Assembly: GCA_000621405.1 (NCBI GenBank)
Contig: JHYK01000027.1
Location: forward strand, 1-38,645
Reading direction: 5' to 3'
Length of the DNA: 38,645 bases
Source of the DNA: Lachnospiraceae bacterium AC3007
GTDB taxonomy: Bacteria; Bacillota; Clostridia; Lachnospirales; Lachnospiraceae
Each line of letters begins with the position of its first letter. Within the stretch, counting starts at the first letter, position 1. Shown here one piece after another: positions 9,013 through 17,672 of the stretch. Position numbers and translations under genes: made by a program. Below the pieces are notes generated by a model, which saw nothing but the letters and a program-made list of their open reading frames with translations, ran no database searches and was not told where the DNA came from.

Positions 9013-10506
9013 ATGAGACGGAGCGGCATCCTTATGGCAGTGTCGTCGCTGCCCGGAAAGTATGGTATAGGATGCTTCTCCGAAGAGGCATACAGATTCG
9101 TGGATGATCTGAAAGAGGCCGGACAGAGCCTCTGGCAGATCCTTCCCCTCGGACCTACAAGCTACGGAGATTCTCCCTATCAGTCTTTTTCCACCTTTGC
9201 AGGCAACCCCTATTACATAGATCCTGAGCGCCTCATATCCAAAAAGTGGCTCACTGCACGCGAATGCAAAAGCTATGACTGGGGAAGCGATCCGTCATGC
9301 GTTGATTACGCGAAGATATATAATTCCAGATTCAAACTCCTGAAAAAAGCATATAAAAGATCCGGCATACAGAATGACAAAGGCTTTCAGCGTTTCGTGA
9401 AGAGCAACTCATTCTGGCTTAAGGATTATGCTCTCTTCATGTCACTGAAGGATGCACACGGCGGAAAGAGCTGGGCCGAATGGGAGAAACCCCTTCGCTT
9501 CCGTGAAAAGAAAGCGATCAAAGAGGCCGAAGAAAAGTATAGTGACAGCATGGGATTCTATGAGTTCCTCCAATATGAATTCTCTCTCGAGTGGAAGGAA
9601 CTAAAAAAATACGCAAATAAAAAAGGGATAGAGATACTGGGCGACATACCCATATATGTGGCTTTTGATTCCGCAGATGCCTGGGCGTCACCGGAACTTT
9701 TTGAGTTTGACAGTGACCTTCGTCCCGTCGCTGTGGCCGGCTGTCCTCCGGACGCTTTTTCTGCCGACGGTCAGCTGTGGGGCAATCCGCTCTACAGATG
9801 GGATGTGCATAAGAAGAGCGGATATGCATGGTGGATGAAGCGTCTTGAGAGGTGCTTCAGGCTGTATGACGTGGTGCGTATCGATCATTTCAGGGCATTC
9901 GATGCCTTCTACCGCATTCCGTATCCTGCGGAAAACGCAAAGGGCGGAAAATGGGTCAAGGGACCCGGATATGATCTTTTCAGAGTGATGAAGGAGCGTC
10001 TCGGCGAAAAGCAGATGATAGCAGAGGATCTGGGACTTCTTACAGATTCCGTGGTCCGTCTTGTCAGGCGTACCGGATACCCAGGGATGAAGGTGCTGCA
10101 GTTTGCCTTCAATCCAAAAGAGCCCTCGGTCTATCTTCCTTATTTCTATGAAAAAAACACGATAGTGTATACGGGGACACACGATAACGATACGACTCTT
10201 TCATGGTATTCGGGGCTTGGATCAAAGGAGAGACAGTTTGCATCCGATTATCTTTCCATACCGAAGGATGTAAAGAAGAGCGATATCCCCTGGTATTTCA
10301 TAAGGAGCGCGCTGTCCTCGGTATCGGATACCGCTGTCATACCGATGCAGGATATCCTCTCTCTGGGGAATCCCGCAAGGATGAATTATCCCTCTACTCT
10401 CGGCGGTAACTGGGAATGGAGGATGAAGGAAGGCGCCTTCAGGCCTGCCCTGAAAAAGCGGCTCCTGAAGCTTACCGCGATCTACGGGAGGAAAAACACA
10501 ATTTGA
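9013..10506 (+). CDS. malQ: 4-alpha-glucanotransferase
   Basis: GH77 enzyme that transfers maltooligosaccharide units between glucans in glycogen or starch use. About 497 residues, matching the family. Visible motifs are SSLPGKYGIG near the N terminus, QILPLGPT, DSPYQSFSTFAGNPYYID, VVRIDHFRAF with the nucleophilic aspartate, IAEDLG with the acid/base glutamate, and GTHDNDT with the third carboxylate. The frame opens at a TTG (9004), but the ATG at 9013 has AAAGGA (8997-9002) ten bases upstream and is one base past the deoC stop, so I use 9013. Translational coupling to deoC is likely. Confidence 0.96.
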   Translation: MRRSGILMAVSSLPGKYGIGCFSEEAYRFVDDLKEAGQSLWQILPLGPTSYGDSPYQSFSTFAGNPYYIDPERLISKKWLTARECKSYDWGSDPSCVDYAKIYNSRFKLLKKAYKRSGIQNDKGFQRFVKSNSFWLKDYALFMSLKDAHGGKSWAEWEKPLRFREKKAIKEAEEKYSDSMGFYEFLQYEFSLEWKELKKYANKKGIEILGDIPIYVAFDSADAWASPELFEFDSDLRPVAVAGCPPDAFSADGQLWGNPLYRWDVHKKSGYAWWMKRLERCFRLYDVVRIDHFRAFDAFYRIPYPAENAKGGKWVKGPGYDLFRVMKERLGEKQMIAEDLGLLTDSVVRLVRRTGYPGMKVLQFAFNPKEPSVYLPYFYEKNTIVYTGTHDNDTTLSWYSGLGSKERQFASDYLSIPKDVKKSDIPWYFIRSALSSVSDTAVIPMQDILSLGNPARMNYPSTLGGNWEWRMKEGAFRPALKKRLLKLTAIYGRKNTI

Positions 10507-10624
10507 TTCATCTTTCTTCACAATTAGGTCACAGTTGCGGAGTATAAATAAACACATACGAGAAATGACGCAGGCATTGCCTGATAAAAAAGCAACTGAC
10601 CGGGTGATTAAGGAGGAATAAGCA

Positions 10625-12169
10625 ATGATCTATGATGAACGTAAAGAGGAAGAAAAAAACACCAGCAGTACAGGCTATGTGAACGTAGGATCCTCGGGAA
10701 CGGGATCGGCCAACAGATACGAGAATCCGAATCCGACCGCAGGAAGGAATCCCAATCCCGAACCGAATCCCGGAATGGGACCCCAGCCCGGAACATACAG
10801 GAATCCCCAGAGCAGACCTCATTATACATCCTATCAGGACGCCAATTACAGGATGCCCAACTACAATCCCGGACACAACATGAATCCCAATCCCGGCATG
10901 CCCCCGAAGAAGAAGGGCGGGTTCTGGAAGAAGGCCGTGGCAGCCATAGTGGTAGGCGTGCTCCTCGGAGGATCGGCAGCAGGAGCCTTCTACGGAGTAT
11001 ATAAGATAGCAGGACTCGATGACGCAGTAGAGACGATATCCGGCGCCGGTGACGTAGTCGATGAGATCAATAAAGCAAAGAAGACGACTGCAGACAAGAG
11101 CTCTTCCGAGAAGGAAGAGGTCAGGGAGACCGTGGTCAGCAGTTCGGACGGAAGCCGCAGTGTATCAGATGTCGTAGATGATGTGATGCCTTCGGTAGTG
11201 GCTATCACCAATGAGGTCATGGTAAAAGGCCAGACCTGGTGGGGACAGCCCATAGAGCAGACCGGCGAATCGGCAGGCTCGGGCATCATCGTAGGAGAAA
11301 ATGATGATGAATACCTTATAGTCACAAACCAGCACGTGATCGATGATGCATCTACTCTTTCCGTACAGTTCGTAGATGAGAGCACTGCAGAGGCCAACTT
11401 AAAGGGCGAGGACGAAGCTGCGGATATAGCTGTCATAGCAGTAGCGAAGAGTGATCTCGATGATGACACGCTCGATGCGATAAAAGTGGCAAGACTGGGT
11501 GATTCCGACAAACTTGTAGTCGGACAGCAGGTCATAGCGATAGGTAATGCGATGGGCTATGGACAGTCCACTACTACAGGTATAATCAGCGCTCTCGGAA
11601 GAGAGGCCGAATTTGATACAGGATCCCATGAGCTCATACAGACTGATGCGGCCATCAATCCCGGCAACTCCGGCGGCGCTCTTCTCAATATGGACGGAGA
11701 GCTCATAGGCATCAACGAGGCCAAGGCCGGACAGGTGCTTTCAAACGGAACCATAGTCGAGGGAATGGGTTATGCGATCCCCATCTCCACGGTCGAGCCG
11801 CTGATCGATGAGCTGATGACCAAGGAGACCAAGACCAAGGCATCCAAAGACAAGCAGTCATATCTCGGAATAGGCGGCGTGGATGTGACAGAGGATGTGG
11901 CATCGAATTATGACATACCTGAGGGGATATATGTAGCTCAGGTGGAGCCCGGATCCGCAGCCGACAATGCCGGTCTTACAAGAGGAGATGTGATCACGGA
12001 ATTTGACGGACAGTCCGTAAGTTCCATGGAAGATCTGAAGGATCTGATGCTGTATTATGAAGCAGGCGAGACAGTCGACCTTACAGTAAAGGTCCAGTCG
12101 GACAAGGGATATAAGGAAGAGACGATATCCGTAACGCTGGACAAGAGACCGTCCGACAACGCCCGCTGA
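10625..12169 (+). CDS. HtrA/DegP-like membrane-anchored serine protease
   Basis: A 514-residue S1C protease acting on misfolded or surface proteins outside the membrane. Residues 1-95 are disordered and rich in Asn, Pro and Gly. A single membrane segment follows at about 103-125 (AVAAIVVGVLLGGSAAGA region), so the catalytic part lies outside. The catalytic triad is H237 (TNQHVIDDA), D267 (ADIAVIAV) and S349 (NPGNSGGALL). A PDZ domain covers about 415-505. An AAGGAGG ribosome site lies just upstream of the ATG. The long cytoplasmic N-terminal tail is longer than in many homologues. Confidence 0.93.
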   Translation: MIYDERKEEEKNTSSTGYVNVGSSGTGSANRYENPNPTAGRNPNPEPNPGMGPQPGTYRNPQSRPHYTSYQDANYRMPNYNPGHNMNPNPGMPPKKKGGFWKKAVAAIVVGVLLGGSAAGAFYGVYKIAGLDDAVETISGAGDVVDEINKAKKTTADKSSSEKEEVRETVVSSSDGSRSVSDVVDDVMPSVVAITNEVMVKGQTWWGQPIEQTGESAGSGIIVGENDDEYLIVTNQHVIDDASTLSVQFVDESTAEANLKGEDEAADIAVIAVAKSDLDDDTLDAIKVARLGDSDKLVVGQQVIAIGNAMGYGQSTTTGIISALGREAEFDTGSHELIQTDAAINPGNSGGALLNMDGELIGINEAKAGQVLSNGTIVEGMGYAIPISTVEPLIDELMTKETKTKASKDKQSYLGIGGVDVTEDVASNYDIPEGIYVAQVEPGSAADNAGLTRGDVITEFDGQSVSSMEDLKDLMLYYEAGETVDLTVKVQSDKGYKEETISVTLDKRPSDNAR

Positions 12170-12189
12170 CAAGATATAGATGAGAGTTA

Positions 12190-12216
12190 CGGAATGATGG
12201 GCTTGCGGTCATTCCG
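12190..12216 (+). other. hairpin between htrA and clpX
   Basis: An 8-bp stem (CGGAATGA with TCATTCCG) closes an 11-base loop. It is followed by GGGGGAGAAAGGG, which includes the clpX ribosome site, rather than a T-run. It is therefore more likely an mRNA stability or processing hairpin than a terminator. Confidence 0.5.
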
Positions 12217-12233
12217 GGGGAGAAAGGGAAAAC

Positions 12234-13811
12234 ATGGACAACAATAACGACAATACAAAAAAGCCCGAGGAATTCTGCTCGATGTGCAGACGGGGCAGCA
12301 GCATAGCCGGGGATATGTTTCATCTCCCCGGCGGGATCAATATGTGCTCCGACTGCATGAGAAGATCTCTGGATTCGATGAGCAGCATGGGCATGGGAGA
12401 TATGTTCGGCGCATCCGTTCCGGGTGTGCAGTTCACAGTCACAAAAGAAAATGTCCCGGCTCCTTCGTCTCCGGAAAAGATCGGTTCTGCAATGCCCGAC
12501 GGATCCACTGTGGATGAACGCACCGGCGAGGAAGTGAAGCCGGATGAGGAAAAGAGCGATGAAGACGGCAAGAAGCAGGACGGCAATCCTCATGTAGGGC
12601 CTTTTGCAATTCCCAATATCCAGTTCATGAACTGGAGCGATCTTGGATTCGGACCGAGGCAGAAGCAGGTTAAGTCGGATCCCGAGGCTTTGAAGAAGCA
12701 GTTTGACCTCGGCAATATCCCGAGACCTCATAAGCTCAAGGAGATGCTGGATGAATACGTCATCGGGCAGGATGAGGCAAAGAAGGTAATATCGGTCGCA
12801 GTATATAATCATTACAAAAGAGTACATGCAGATCTTACAGAGACCAATGAGACCGAGATAGGCAAATCAAATATTCTTATGATAGGTCCCACAGGCTGCG
12901 GCAAGACTTATCTCGTACAGACGCTTGCAAGGCTTTTGAATGTGCCTCTTGCCATAGCTGATGCGACATCACTCACAGAGGCCGGCTATATCGGAGACGA
13001 TATAGAGTCCGTGGTATCCAAACTCCTTGCGGCAGCGGACAATGATGTGGAAAAGGCCGAATGCGGCATCATCTTCATAGACGAGATAGACAAGCTTGCC
13101 AGGAAGAAGAATGCGACCACAAGGGACGTGTCAGGTGAGAGCGTGCAGCAGGGCATGCTGAAGCTCCTTGAAGGCTCCGAGGTGGAAGTGCCTGTAGGCG
13201 CCGGCAGCAAGAATGCCATGGTGCCCATGGCCAAGGTCAATACCAAGAACATACTCTTCATCTGCGGCGGCGCATTCCCGGATCTGGATGATGTGATAAA
13301 GCAGAGACTTCGCAAGGAGACATCCATAGGCTTTGACGCCGAGCTGAAGGACAAGTGGGACAAGGAAAAGAGCATCCTGTCAAAGGTCACCGTAGAGGAT
13401 ATAAAGAAGTTCGGAATGATCCCCGAATTCGTAGGCCGCATGCCCATCATATGCACTCTTGAAGGACTCACTGAAGAGGCCCTCGTAAAGATACTGAAGG
13501 AGCCGAAGAATGCCATAATCCGGCAGTATACGGCGCTGCTCGAGATGGATGAGGTCAAGCTTACATTTGAGGATGATGCTCTCTTAGAGATAGCAAAGAA
13601 GGCTCTCGAGAAGGAGACCGGAGCCAGAGGACTTCGCGCCGTTATAGAGGAGTACATGCTCGATATAATGTACGAGGTTCCGAAGGATGACAATATAGGC
13701 GAAGTGGTTATCACGAAGGACTACGTGGACGGAAAGGGAAGTCCCATCATCAAGATGCGTGAGTTCGTCGTGCCGGGCATAGACAACGCCCGGACCTATC
13801 TCATAAGGTAG
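12234..13811 (+). CDS. clpX: ClpX-type unfoldase with extended linker
   Basis: AAA+ unfoldase that feeds proteins to ClpP. The N-terminal zinc domain has C15-x2-C18 and C38-x2-C41. The AAA+ core has Walker A GPTGCGKT (218-225), pore loop GYIG, Walker B IIFIDEIDK (about 279-287) and RDVSGESVQQGMLKLLEG. An IGF tripeptide in ETSIGFDAE corresponds to the ClpP-docking loop. At 525 residues it is about 100 longer than typical ClpX. The extra length is a low-complexity acidic linker (about residues 50-155) between zinc domain and core. No clpP or tig gene lies beside it, so this may be a second, specialised ClpX. An AAAGGGA ribosome site precedes the ATG. Confidence 0.88.
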   Translation: MDNNNDNTKKPEEFCSMCRRGSSIAGDMFHLPGGINMCSDCMRRSLDSMSSMGMGDMFGASVPGVQFTVTKENVPAPSSPEKIGSAMPDGSTVDERTGEEVKPDEEKSDEDGKKQDGNPHVGPFAIPNIQFMNWSDLGFGPRQKQVKSDPEALKKQFDLGNIPRPHKLKEMLDEYVIGQDEAKKVISVAVYNHYKRVHADLTETNETEIGKSNILMIGPTGCGKTYLVQTLARLLNVPLAIADATSLTEAGYIGDDIESVVSKLLAAADNDVEKAECGIIFIDEIDKLARKKNATTRDVSGESVQQGMLKLLEGSEVEVPVGAGSKNAMVPMAKVNTKNILFICGGAFPDLDDVIKQRLRKETSIGFDAELKDKWDKEKSILSKVTVEDIKKFGMIPEFVGRMPIICTLEGLTEEALVKILKEPKNAIIRQYTALLEMDEVKLTFEDDALLEIAKKALEKETGARGLRAVIEEYMLDIMYEVPKDDNIGEVVITKDYVDGKGSPIIKMREFVVPGIDNARTYLIR

Positions 13812-13819
13812 GAGCCGTA

Positions 13820-14296
13820 ATGAAGAATAAAAATGCACTGCTCATAGCAGGAACGGTGGCGCTTGCGGACAGCGCGGTGAAGGGCTATTTTGACGAGCCT
13901 CCCGTAAAGAACTACGGCTTTGCGGGGAATCTTCTGGATAAGGATCCCAAGGTCGTAGCCTGTGTGAGCGGCGCTCTCACGGCCGTCATGGCTGTGGCGC
14001 TTCTTGCGGCGCCTGAAAAGCTGAAGCTTCCCATGGCGCTGATACTCGGGGGCGCGATATCAAATACCGCGGACAGGCTGATCCGCGGATATGTGGTCGA
14101 TTATATTCCCATGGGGACTCTTGGAAGCGGTAAAAAGAAACGCCCGAAAAGGGCGTATTACGGCAATATCTCGGACTTCGCGATCCTTGCCGGGACGGTC
14201 ACGGGACTTGCCGGCTATCTCTCATCTCAAGACGTGGAGGGCACGAAGATATCCGCGCCCGGCTCTGATCACGTAACGGAGGATCAGATACTGTAA
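13820..14296 (+). CDS. LspA-like (signal peptidase II fold) membrane protein
   Basis: A 158-residue protein with several hydrophobic segments. GGAISNTADRLIRGYVVDYI and YGNISDFAIL correspond to the two aspartate-bearing motifs of signal peptidase II, which removes lipoprotein signal peptides. The N-terminal half diverges from ordinary LspA, and the region between the motifs has a basic insertion (SGKKKRPKR). It may be a divergent second LspA or a relative with another role. The gene follows clpX by eight bases, suggesting cotranscription. It overlaps the convergent Rrf2 gene by 13 bp at the 3' end. Confidence 0.72.
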   Translation: MKNKNALLIAGTVALADSAVKGYFDEPPVKNYGFAGNLLDKDPKVVACVSGALTAVMAVALLAAPEKLKLPMALILGGAISNTADRLIRGYVVDYIPMGTLGSGKKKRPKRAYYGNISDFAILAGTVTGLAGYLSSQDVEGTKISAPGSDHVTEDQIL

Positions 14297-14685
14297 TCTC
14301 CTCCGAGCATCGCCATTTCTTCATCTGCAAGATCCTGCAGTGTGACACTGTCCACCACATCATTTATCGCATCGCTCAGCTTTTTCCATACGGACAGCGA
14401 AGAAACCGTCACCGGCACCGGCTCGAGAGGTCCTTCGGTGACTCTTAAGATATCTCCAACCGTGTATTTTGAAGGATCTTTGGCAAGCCTGTATCCGCCC
14501 TGAGCACCGCGGATGGACTTCACGAATCCTGCCTTGTTCAATATGGCTATGATCTGTTCCAGATATTTCTCTGATATCTCCTGACGCTCGGCTATCTTTC
14601 TCACATTAATGTTCTCGCCGGTATTATGAAGAGCCAGATCGAGCATTACCTGAAGTGCGTAGGTTCCCTTTGTCGAGATTTTCAT
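14284..14685 (-). CDS. Rrf2-family transcriptional regulator, CymR-like
   Basis: A 133-residue winged-helix repressor. The opening KISTKGTYALQVMLDLA, the recognition region EISEKYLEQIIAILNKAGFV and the wing SIRGAQGGYRLAKDP are classic Rrf2 features. It has no cysteine at all, so it cannot bind an iron-sulfur cluster like IscR. This fits the CymR branch, which controls cysteine and sulfur metabolism with CysK. The assignment to sulfur control is inference; no sulfur gene lies in the window apart from metK. AAAGGAGG sits four to five bases before the ATG. Confidence 0.9.
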   Translation of the reverse strand: MKISTKGTYALQVMLDLALHNTGENINVRKIAERQEISEKYLEQIIAILNKAGFVKSIRGAQGGYRLAKDPSKYTVGDILRVTEGPLEPVPVTVSSLSVWKKLSDAINDVVDSVTLQDLADEEMAMLGGDYSI

Positions 14686-14714
14686 GTCTCCTCCTTTGTG
14701 CTATACTGAACGTG

Positions 14715-14743
14715 ATTATACATTTTAATCTATACTATGTCAA
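14715..14743 (-). promoter_or_regulatory. consensus promoter of the Rrf2 gene
   Basis: On the minus strand a perfect TTGACA (14743-14738) is separated by exactly 17 bases from a perfect TATAAT (14720-14715). Such an ideal promoter usually needs a repressor. CTATACT occurs at 14701-14707 and again at 14730-14736, inside the spacer and downstream, and could mark an autoregulatory operator. Confidence 0.8.
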
Positions 14744-14769
14744 TAGGAAATAAAGGGATACACTGACTG

Positions 14770-16233
14770 ATGCTTTTTACCTCAGTAACATTTGCGTTTT
14801 TCCTGCCGGTCTTATTTATCATATATTGGGCAATTCCCGCTAGATTCCGCTACCTGGTACTTCTTGTGGCGGACATTGTCTTTTATATGTACGGCGGTCC
14901 GGCATACATCATACTGCTCACGTCGATCGCTCTCGTCACTTATTATGCCGCGATCCTTACGGAAAGAAAGAAGACGAAGACTGCCCTTGTCGTATCGGTC
15001 GTGATCGTGCTGGGCCTTCTCGGCTTTTTCAAATATGCCAATCTCGCGCTCGGAACACTGGGAGACATATGCAGCCTGCTCTCGATAGGCTTTACTCCCT
15101 CTGTCCTTAAGATTGCGCTGCCGCTCGGCATCTCCTTTTACAGCTTTGCGGCCATAGGCTATGTGACCGATGTGTACAGGGGAAAGATAAGCGCCGAAAA
15201 GAATTTCCTGAAATATATGGGCTTTGTCGCGTTCTTCCCGACGGTCCTCTCGGGACCCATCAACAGGGCTGAAGACATACTGCCCCTTATCAACGAGCCG
15301 CCGGAATTCGACTATGATGAGGCCGTAAAGGGACTCAGACAGATGCTCTGGGGCTTTTTCAAAAAACTCATCGTGGCTGACACGCTGGCGCGTTATGTAG
15401 ATCCGGTCTTTGACGACGCAAGATCTTTTTTCGGGCTGACGCTCATCACCGCCACGGTGTTTTATACCTTCCAGATATACTGCGACTTTTCCGGATACTC
15501 GGATATAGCGACGGGTACTGCAAAGCTTCTGGGCATAAAGGTACGGGATAATTTCAAAAGCCCTTATTATTCGAGAAGCGATAAGGAATTCTGGTCCAGA
15601 TGGCATATATCCCTGTCATCATGGTTCCGGGACTATGTATATATCCCTCTCGGAGGAAGCCGCGTGTCCGAAGCGCGCCATGATCTCAACATCATGCTGA
15701 CGATGCTGCTCTCGGGACTCTGGCACGGGGCTGACTGGTCCTTTGTAATGTGGGGCGGACTGCACGGGATATACCAGATAGCAGAGGATCTCTGCCACAG
15801 GCACCTTTCAAAAAAGGAAAACAGGGACAAAAAGGAGCGGGATATCAAAAGAAGCCGGGCCTGGAACATAGGGCACGGGATACTTACATTCGGAATGGTT
15901 TCATTTGCGTGGAGTTTTTTCAGGGCGAACAACACAGCCGATGCGATCTATATCGCGCTGCACATGCCAAGGGGTCTCGGGCATATCGCCGGATCCTATA
16001 TCATGATGCTCAACAACATGAGGCTCGACGGACTGAAGCTTACATGGCTTCTGGTCCTTATCGCTGTGCTCATGATAGTGGACTTTGTCGCTCTTAAGCA
16101 TGACCTGTATGATATTTTCGGCAGGCTGCCGGCTGCCGTAAGATGGATAGTCTACACGGGGCTCACCGTCTTTGTCATCGTGATGACACTGAACGGGGGC
16201 GTACAGCAGGAATTTATATATTTTCAGTTTTAG
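14770..16233 (+). CDS. MBOAT family O-acyltransferase (AlgI/DltB-like), copy 1
   Basis: A 487-residue polytopic membrane protein of the MBOAT family, which passes acyl groups across the membrane to extracellular polymers. It opens with the usual MLFTSVTFAFFLPVLFIIYW segment. FPTVLSGPINRAEDILPLI, FWSRWHISLSSWFRDYVYIP and LLSGLWHGADWSFVMWGGLHG are diagnostic, the last with the catalytic histidine (WHG) and a second conserved histidine (LHG). It heads a four-gene cluster of MBOAT, SGNH-like, MBOAT, SGNH-like. The acceptor is unknown; an exopolysaccharide, teichoic acid or surface glycan is plausible. It is divergent from Rrf2, with 84 bp between the starts. Confidence 0.92.
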   Translation: MLFTSVTFAFFLPVLFIIYWAIPARFRYLVLLVADIVFYMYGGPAYIILLTSIALVTYYAAILTERKKTKTALVVSVVIVLGLLGFFKYANLALGTLGDICSLLSIGFTPSVLKIALPLGISFYSFAAIGYVTDVYRGKISAEKNFLKYMGFVAFFPTVLSGPINRAEDILPLINEPPEFDYDEAVKGLRQMLWGFFKKLIVADTLARYVDPVFDDARSFFGLTLITATVFYTFQIYCDFSGYSDIATGTAKLLGIKVRDNFKSPYYSRSDKEFWSRWHISLSSWFRDYVYIPLGGSRVSEARHDLNIMLTMLLSGLWHGADWSFVMWGGLHGIYQIAEDLCHRHLSKKENRDKKERDIKRSRAWNIGHGILTFGMVSFAWSFFRANNTADAIYIALHMPRGLGHIAGSYIMMLNNMRLDGLKLTWLLVLIAVLMIVDFVALKHDLYDIFGRLPAAVRWIVYTGLTVFVIVMTLNGGVQQEFIYFQF

Positions 16234-16245
16234 TGATAAAGCCCT

Positions 16246-16304
16246 GTCGCTATAGACACGTATACGGTCATGCTTGCTTGACCGTATACGTGGATATAAG
16301 CGAC
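16246..16304 (+). other. long perfect hairpin
   Basis: CACGTATACGGTCA (16257-16270) pairs perfectly over 14 bp with 16279-16292 across an 8-base loop. After a small bulge the stem continues with GTCGCTATA (16246-16254) and TATAAGCGAC (to 16304). It lies 13 bases past the MBOAT stop and has no T-tract, so it may protect or process the mRNA, or mark a mobile repeat. Confidence 0.8.
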
Positions 16305-16352
16305 GCTAACATAAATGAGGAAGTAGCCCGATAGGGCGGATTCCGAATTTAT

Positions 16353-16568
16353 GTAGCAGGCCGAAAGCGCGAAGCGCGAAGGACTGCGAAGGGCTTTATC
16401 AAGATAAAGGAAAACATAAAAAATGTAGCAGCCCGAAAGCGCGAAGCGCGAAGGTCTGCGAAGGGCTTTATCAAGATAAAGTAAAACATAAAAAATGTAG
16501 CAGACCGGGAGCGCGAAGCGCGAAGGTCTGCGAAGGGCTTTATCAAGATAAAGTAAAACATTCAGATA
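16353..16568 (+). repeat. three tandem 72-bp repeats
   Basis: Units start at 16353, 16425 and 16497, each opening with GTAGCAG. Each contains AGCGCGAAGCGCGAAGG, a TGCGAAGGGCTTTATC block and the palindrome CTTTATCAAGATAAAG. Copies differ by a few substitutions, and the third decays after AAAACAT. The period is exactly 72 bp. No spacer-like variable part is present, so this is not CRISPR. Confidence 0.93.
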
Positions 16569-16586
16569 GGGAAAAGGAGAGAAAAA

Positions 16587-17663
16587 ATCAAAAAGTTCGT
16601 AGTAAAATGCATAGCTTTTGCGCTGATACTCGGCATCATCTTTGTTCCGTTCGCGGTCATCGTGGACCCTTTTAACGTGTTCCATGTATCCGCTCCCAGA
16701 AACAACGGGGTGGAGCCGAACAAGAACTATCTGAAGATGAATAATGTCCTTACCCACCCCGGGAAATACGATTCTTTTCTTTTCGGATCGTCGAGAGTGG
16801 GCTTTATCGATGTGCAGAAGCTTGATGACGGTGTATATTACGACATGATGTACTCGGAGGGGACGCCCGCCGAGCATTACGAGAATCTCCTCGACATGAT
16901 AGACAGAGGCATCGTTCCGAAGAATGTGCTGATAGGCCTTGACGATATCTCGTATTTTGTGGATCCTTCAGATCATGTGAATCAGCTGTACCGCATACCT
17001 TTCCCTTGGAGAGGGACACTCTCGGACAAGACGGACTTCTATCTGAGATACTTTGATCTCATAACCCTGTCGCAGTCTCTGTCGGTCCTTAAGGAGCATA
17101 TGAACAATGACAACGATCCCGGATACCAGACGAGACTTCTTGAGACCGGTACCGAGAATCTGGACATACCTCCTGTCTATGAAGACGAGGGAGCGAAGGC
17201 CTGGTGGTCGGATTATTATTATCCGAGGGAAGAGTCCTTTGAAGATATCAGGAAGATAGTGGAGCTTTGTGATGAATACGATATCAATCTGAGATTCTTC
17301 ACGAATCCCGTGCATGCCCTCACATATGCAAAGGACATAGACAACGGCTATCTTGTTTTTTTGAAGAAGCTCGCCGAGGTCACGCCCTACTGGAACTTCT
17401 CGGGCTTTAACGGAGTGACGCTTGATTATTCGCTGTATTATGAGACCTCTCATTACTGCCCGGCTGTGGGGGATATGATGATCGATGCGATCTACCATGG
17501 CGAGACCGACGACAAGCTCCTGTCCCAGGGCTTCGGCATGTATGTCACGGAGGACAACGTGGATGAGCTCATCGACATACTTGAGGAGCAGGCCATCAAT
17601 TTTGATCTTCCGGTAAATACATACAGTGATACGATAAATAAAAAGACGGATCAGGAAGAGTGA
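16587..17663 (+). CDS. SGNH-like membrane-anchored partner of MBOAT, probable ATC start
   Basis: About 358 residues: a short basic N terminus (KKFVVK), one signal-anchor helix, then VDPFNVFH and an extracellular domain. FGSSRVGF (serine block) and SHYCPAVGD (histidine block) fit an SGNH/DltD/AlgJ-like acyl-transfer partner, though the acid residue is not clear. The first ATG or GTG in frame (GTG at 16662) falls after the membrane helix. The ATC at 16587 sits seven bases after GGAG, and the next residues KKF match the normal MKKF start of such proteins. An in-frame TAA at 16554 closes the frame upstream. It ends nine bases before the second MBOAT gene. Confidence 0.75.
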   Translation: MKKFVVKCIAFALILGIIFVPFAVIVDPFNVFHVSAPRNNGVEPNKNYLKMNNVLTHPGKYDSFLFGSSRVGFIDVQKLDDGVYYDMMYSEGTPAEHYENLLDMIDRGIVPKNVLIGLDDISYFVDPSDHVNQLYRIPFPWRGTLSDKTDFYLRYFDLITLSQSLSVLKEHMNNDNDPGYQTRLLETGTENLDIPPVYEDEGAKAWWSDYYYPREESFEDIRKIVELCDEYDINLRFFTNPVHALTYAKDIDNGYLVFLKKLAEVTPYWNFSGFNGVTLDYSLYYETSHYCPAVGDMMIDAIYHGETDDKLLSQGFGMYVTEDNVDELIDILEEQAINFDLPVNTYSDTINKKTDQEE

Positions 17664-17672
17664 TCAGGAAAA

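Larger units (their letters stand above)
16234..16586 (+). other. structured intergenic block in the MBOAT cluster
   Basis: This 350-bp gap holds no convincing gene. It starts with GATAAAGCCCT (16235-16245), the complement of AGGGCTTTATC found in each repeat downstream. A long perfect hairpin and three 72-bp tandem repeats follow, both listed separately. It ends with the GGAG ribosome site (16576-16579) of the next gene. A minus-strand open frame of 215 codons runs through it but consists of repeat translation. Confidence 0.7.

Noticed and set aside
16353-16568. possible CRISPR array
   Set aside because: The whole 72-bp unit is conserved with no variable spacers, and no cas genes are nearby. 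The same holds for the 57-bp and 44-bp arrays.
16230-16877. 215-codon minus-strand frame with a 24-residue repeat
   Set aside because: The repeat peptide comes from the 72-bp DNA repeat, and the frame overlaps the SGNH-like gene antisense. No ribosome site was seen.
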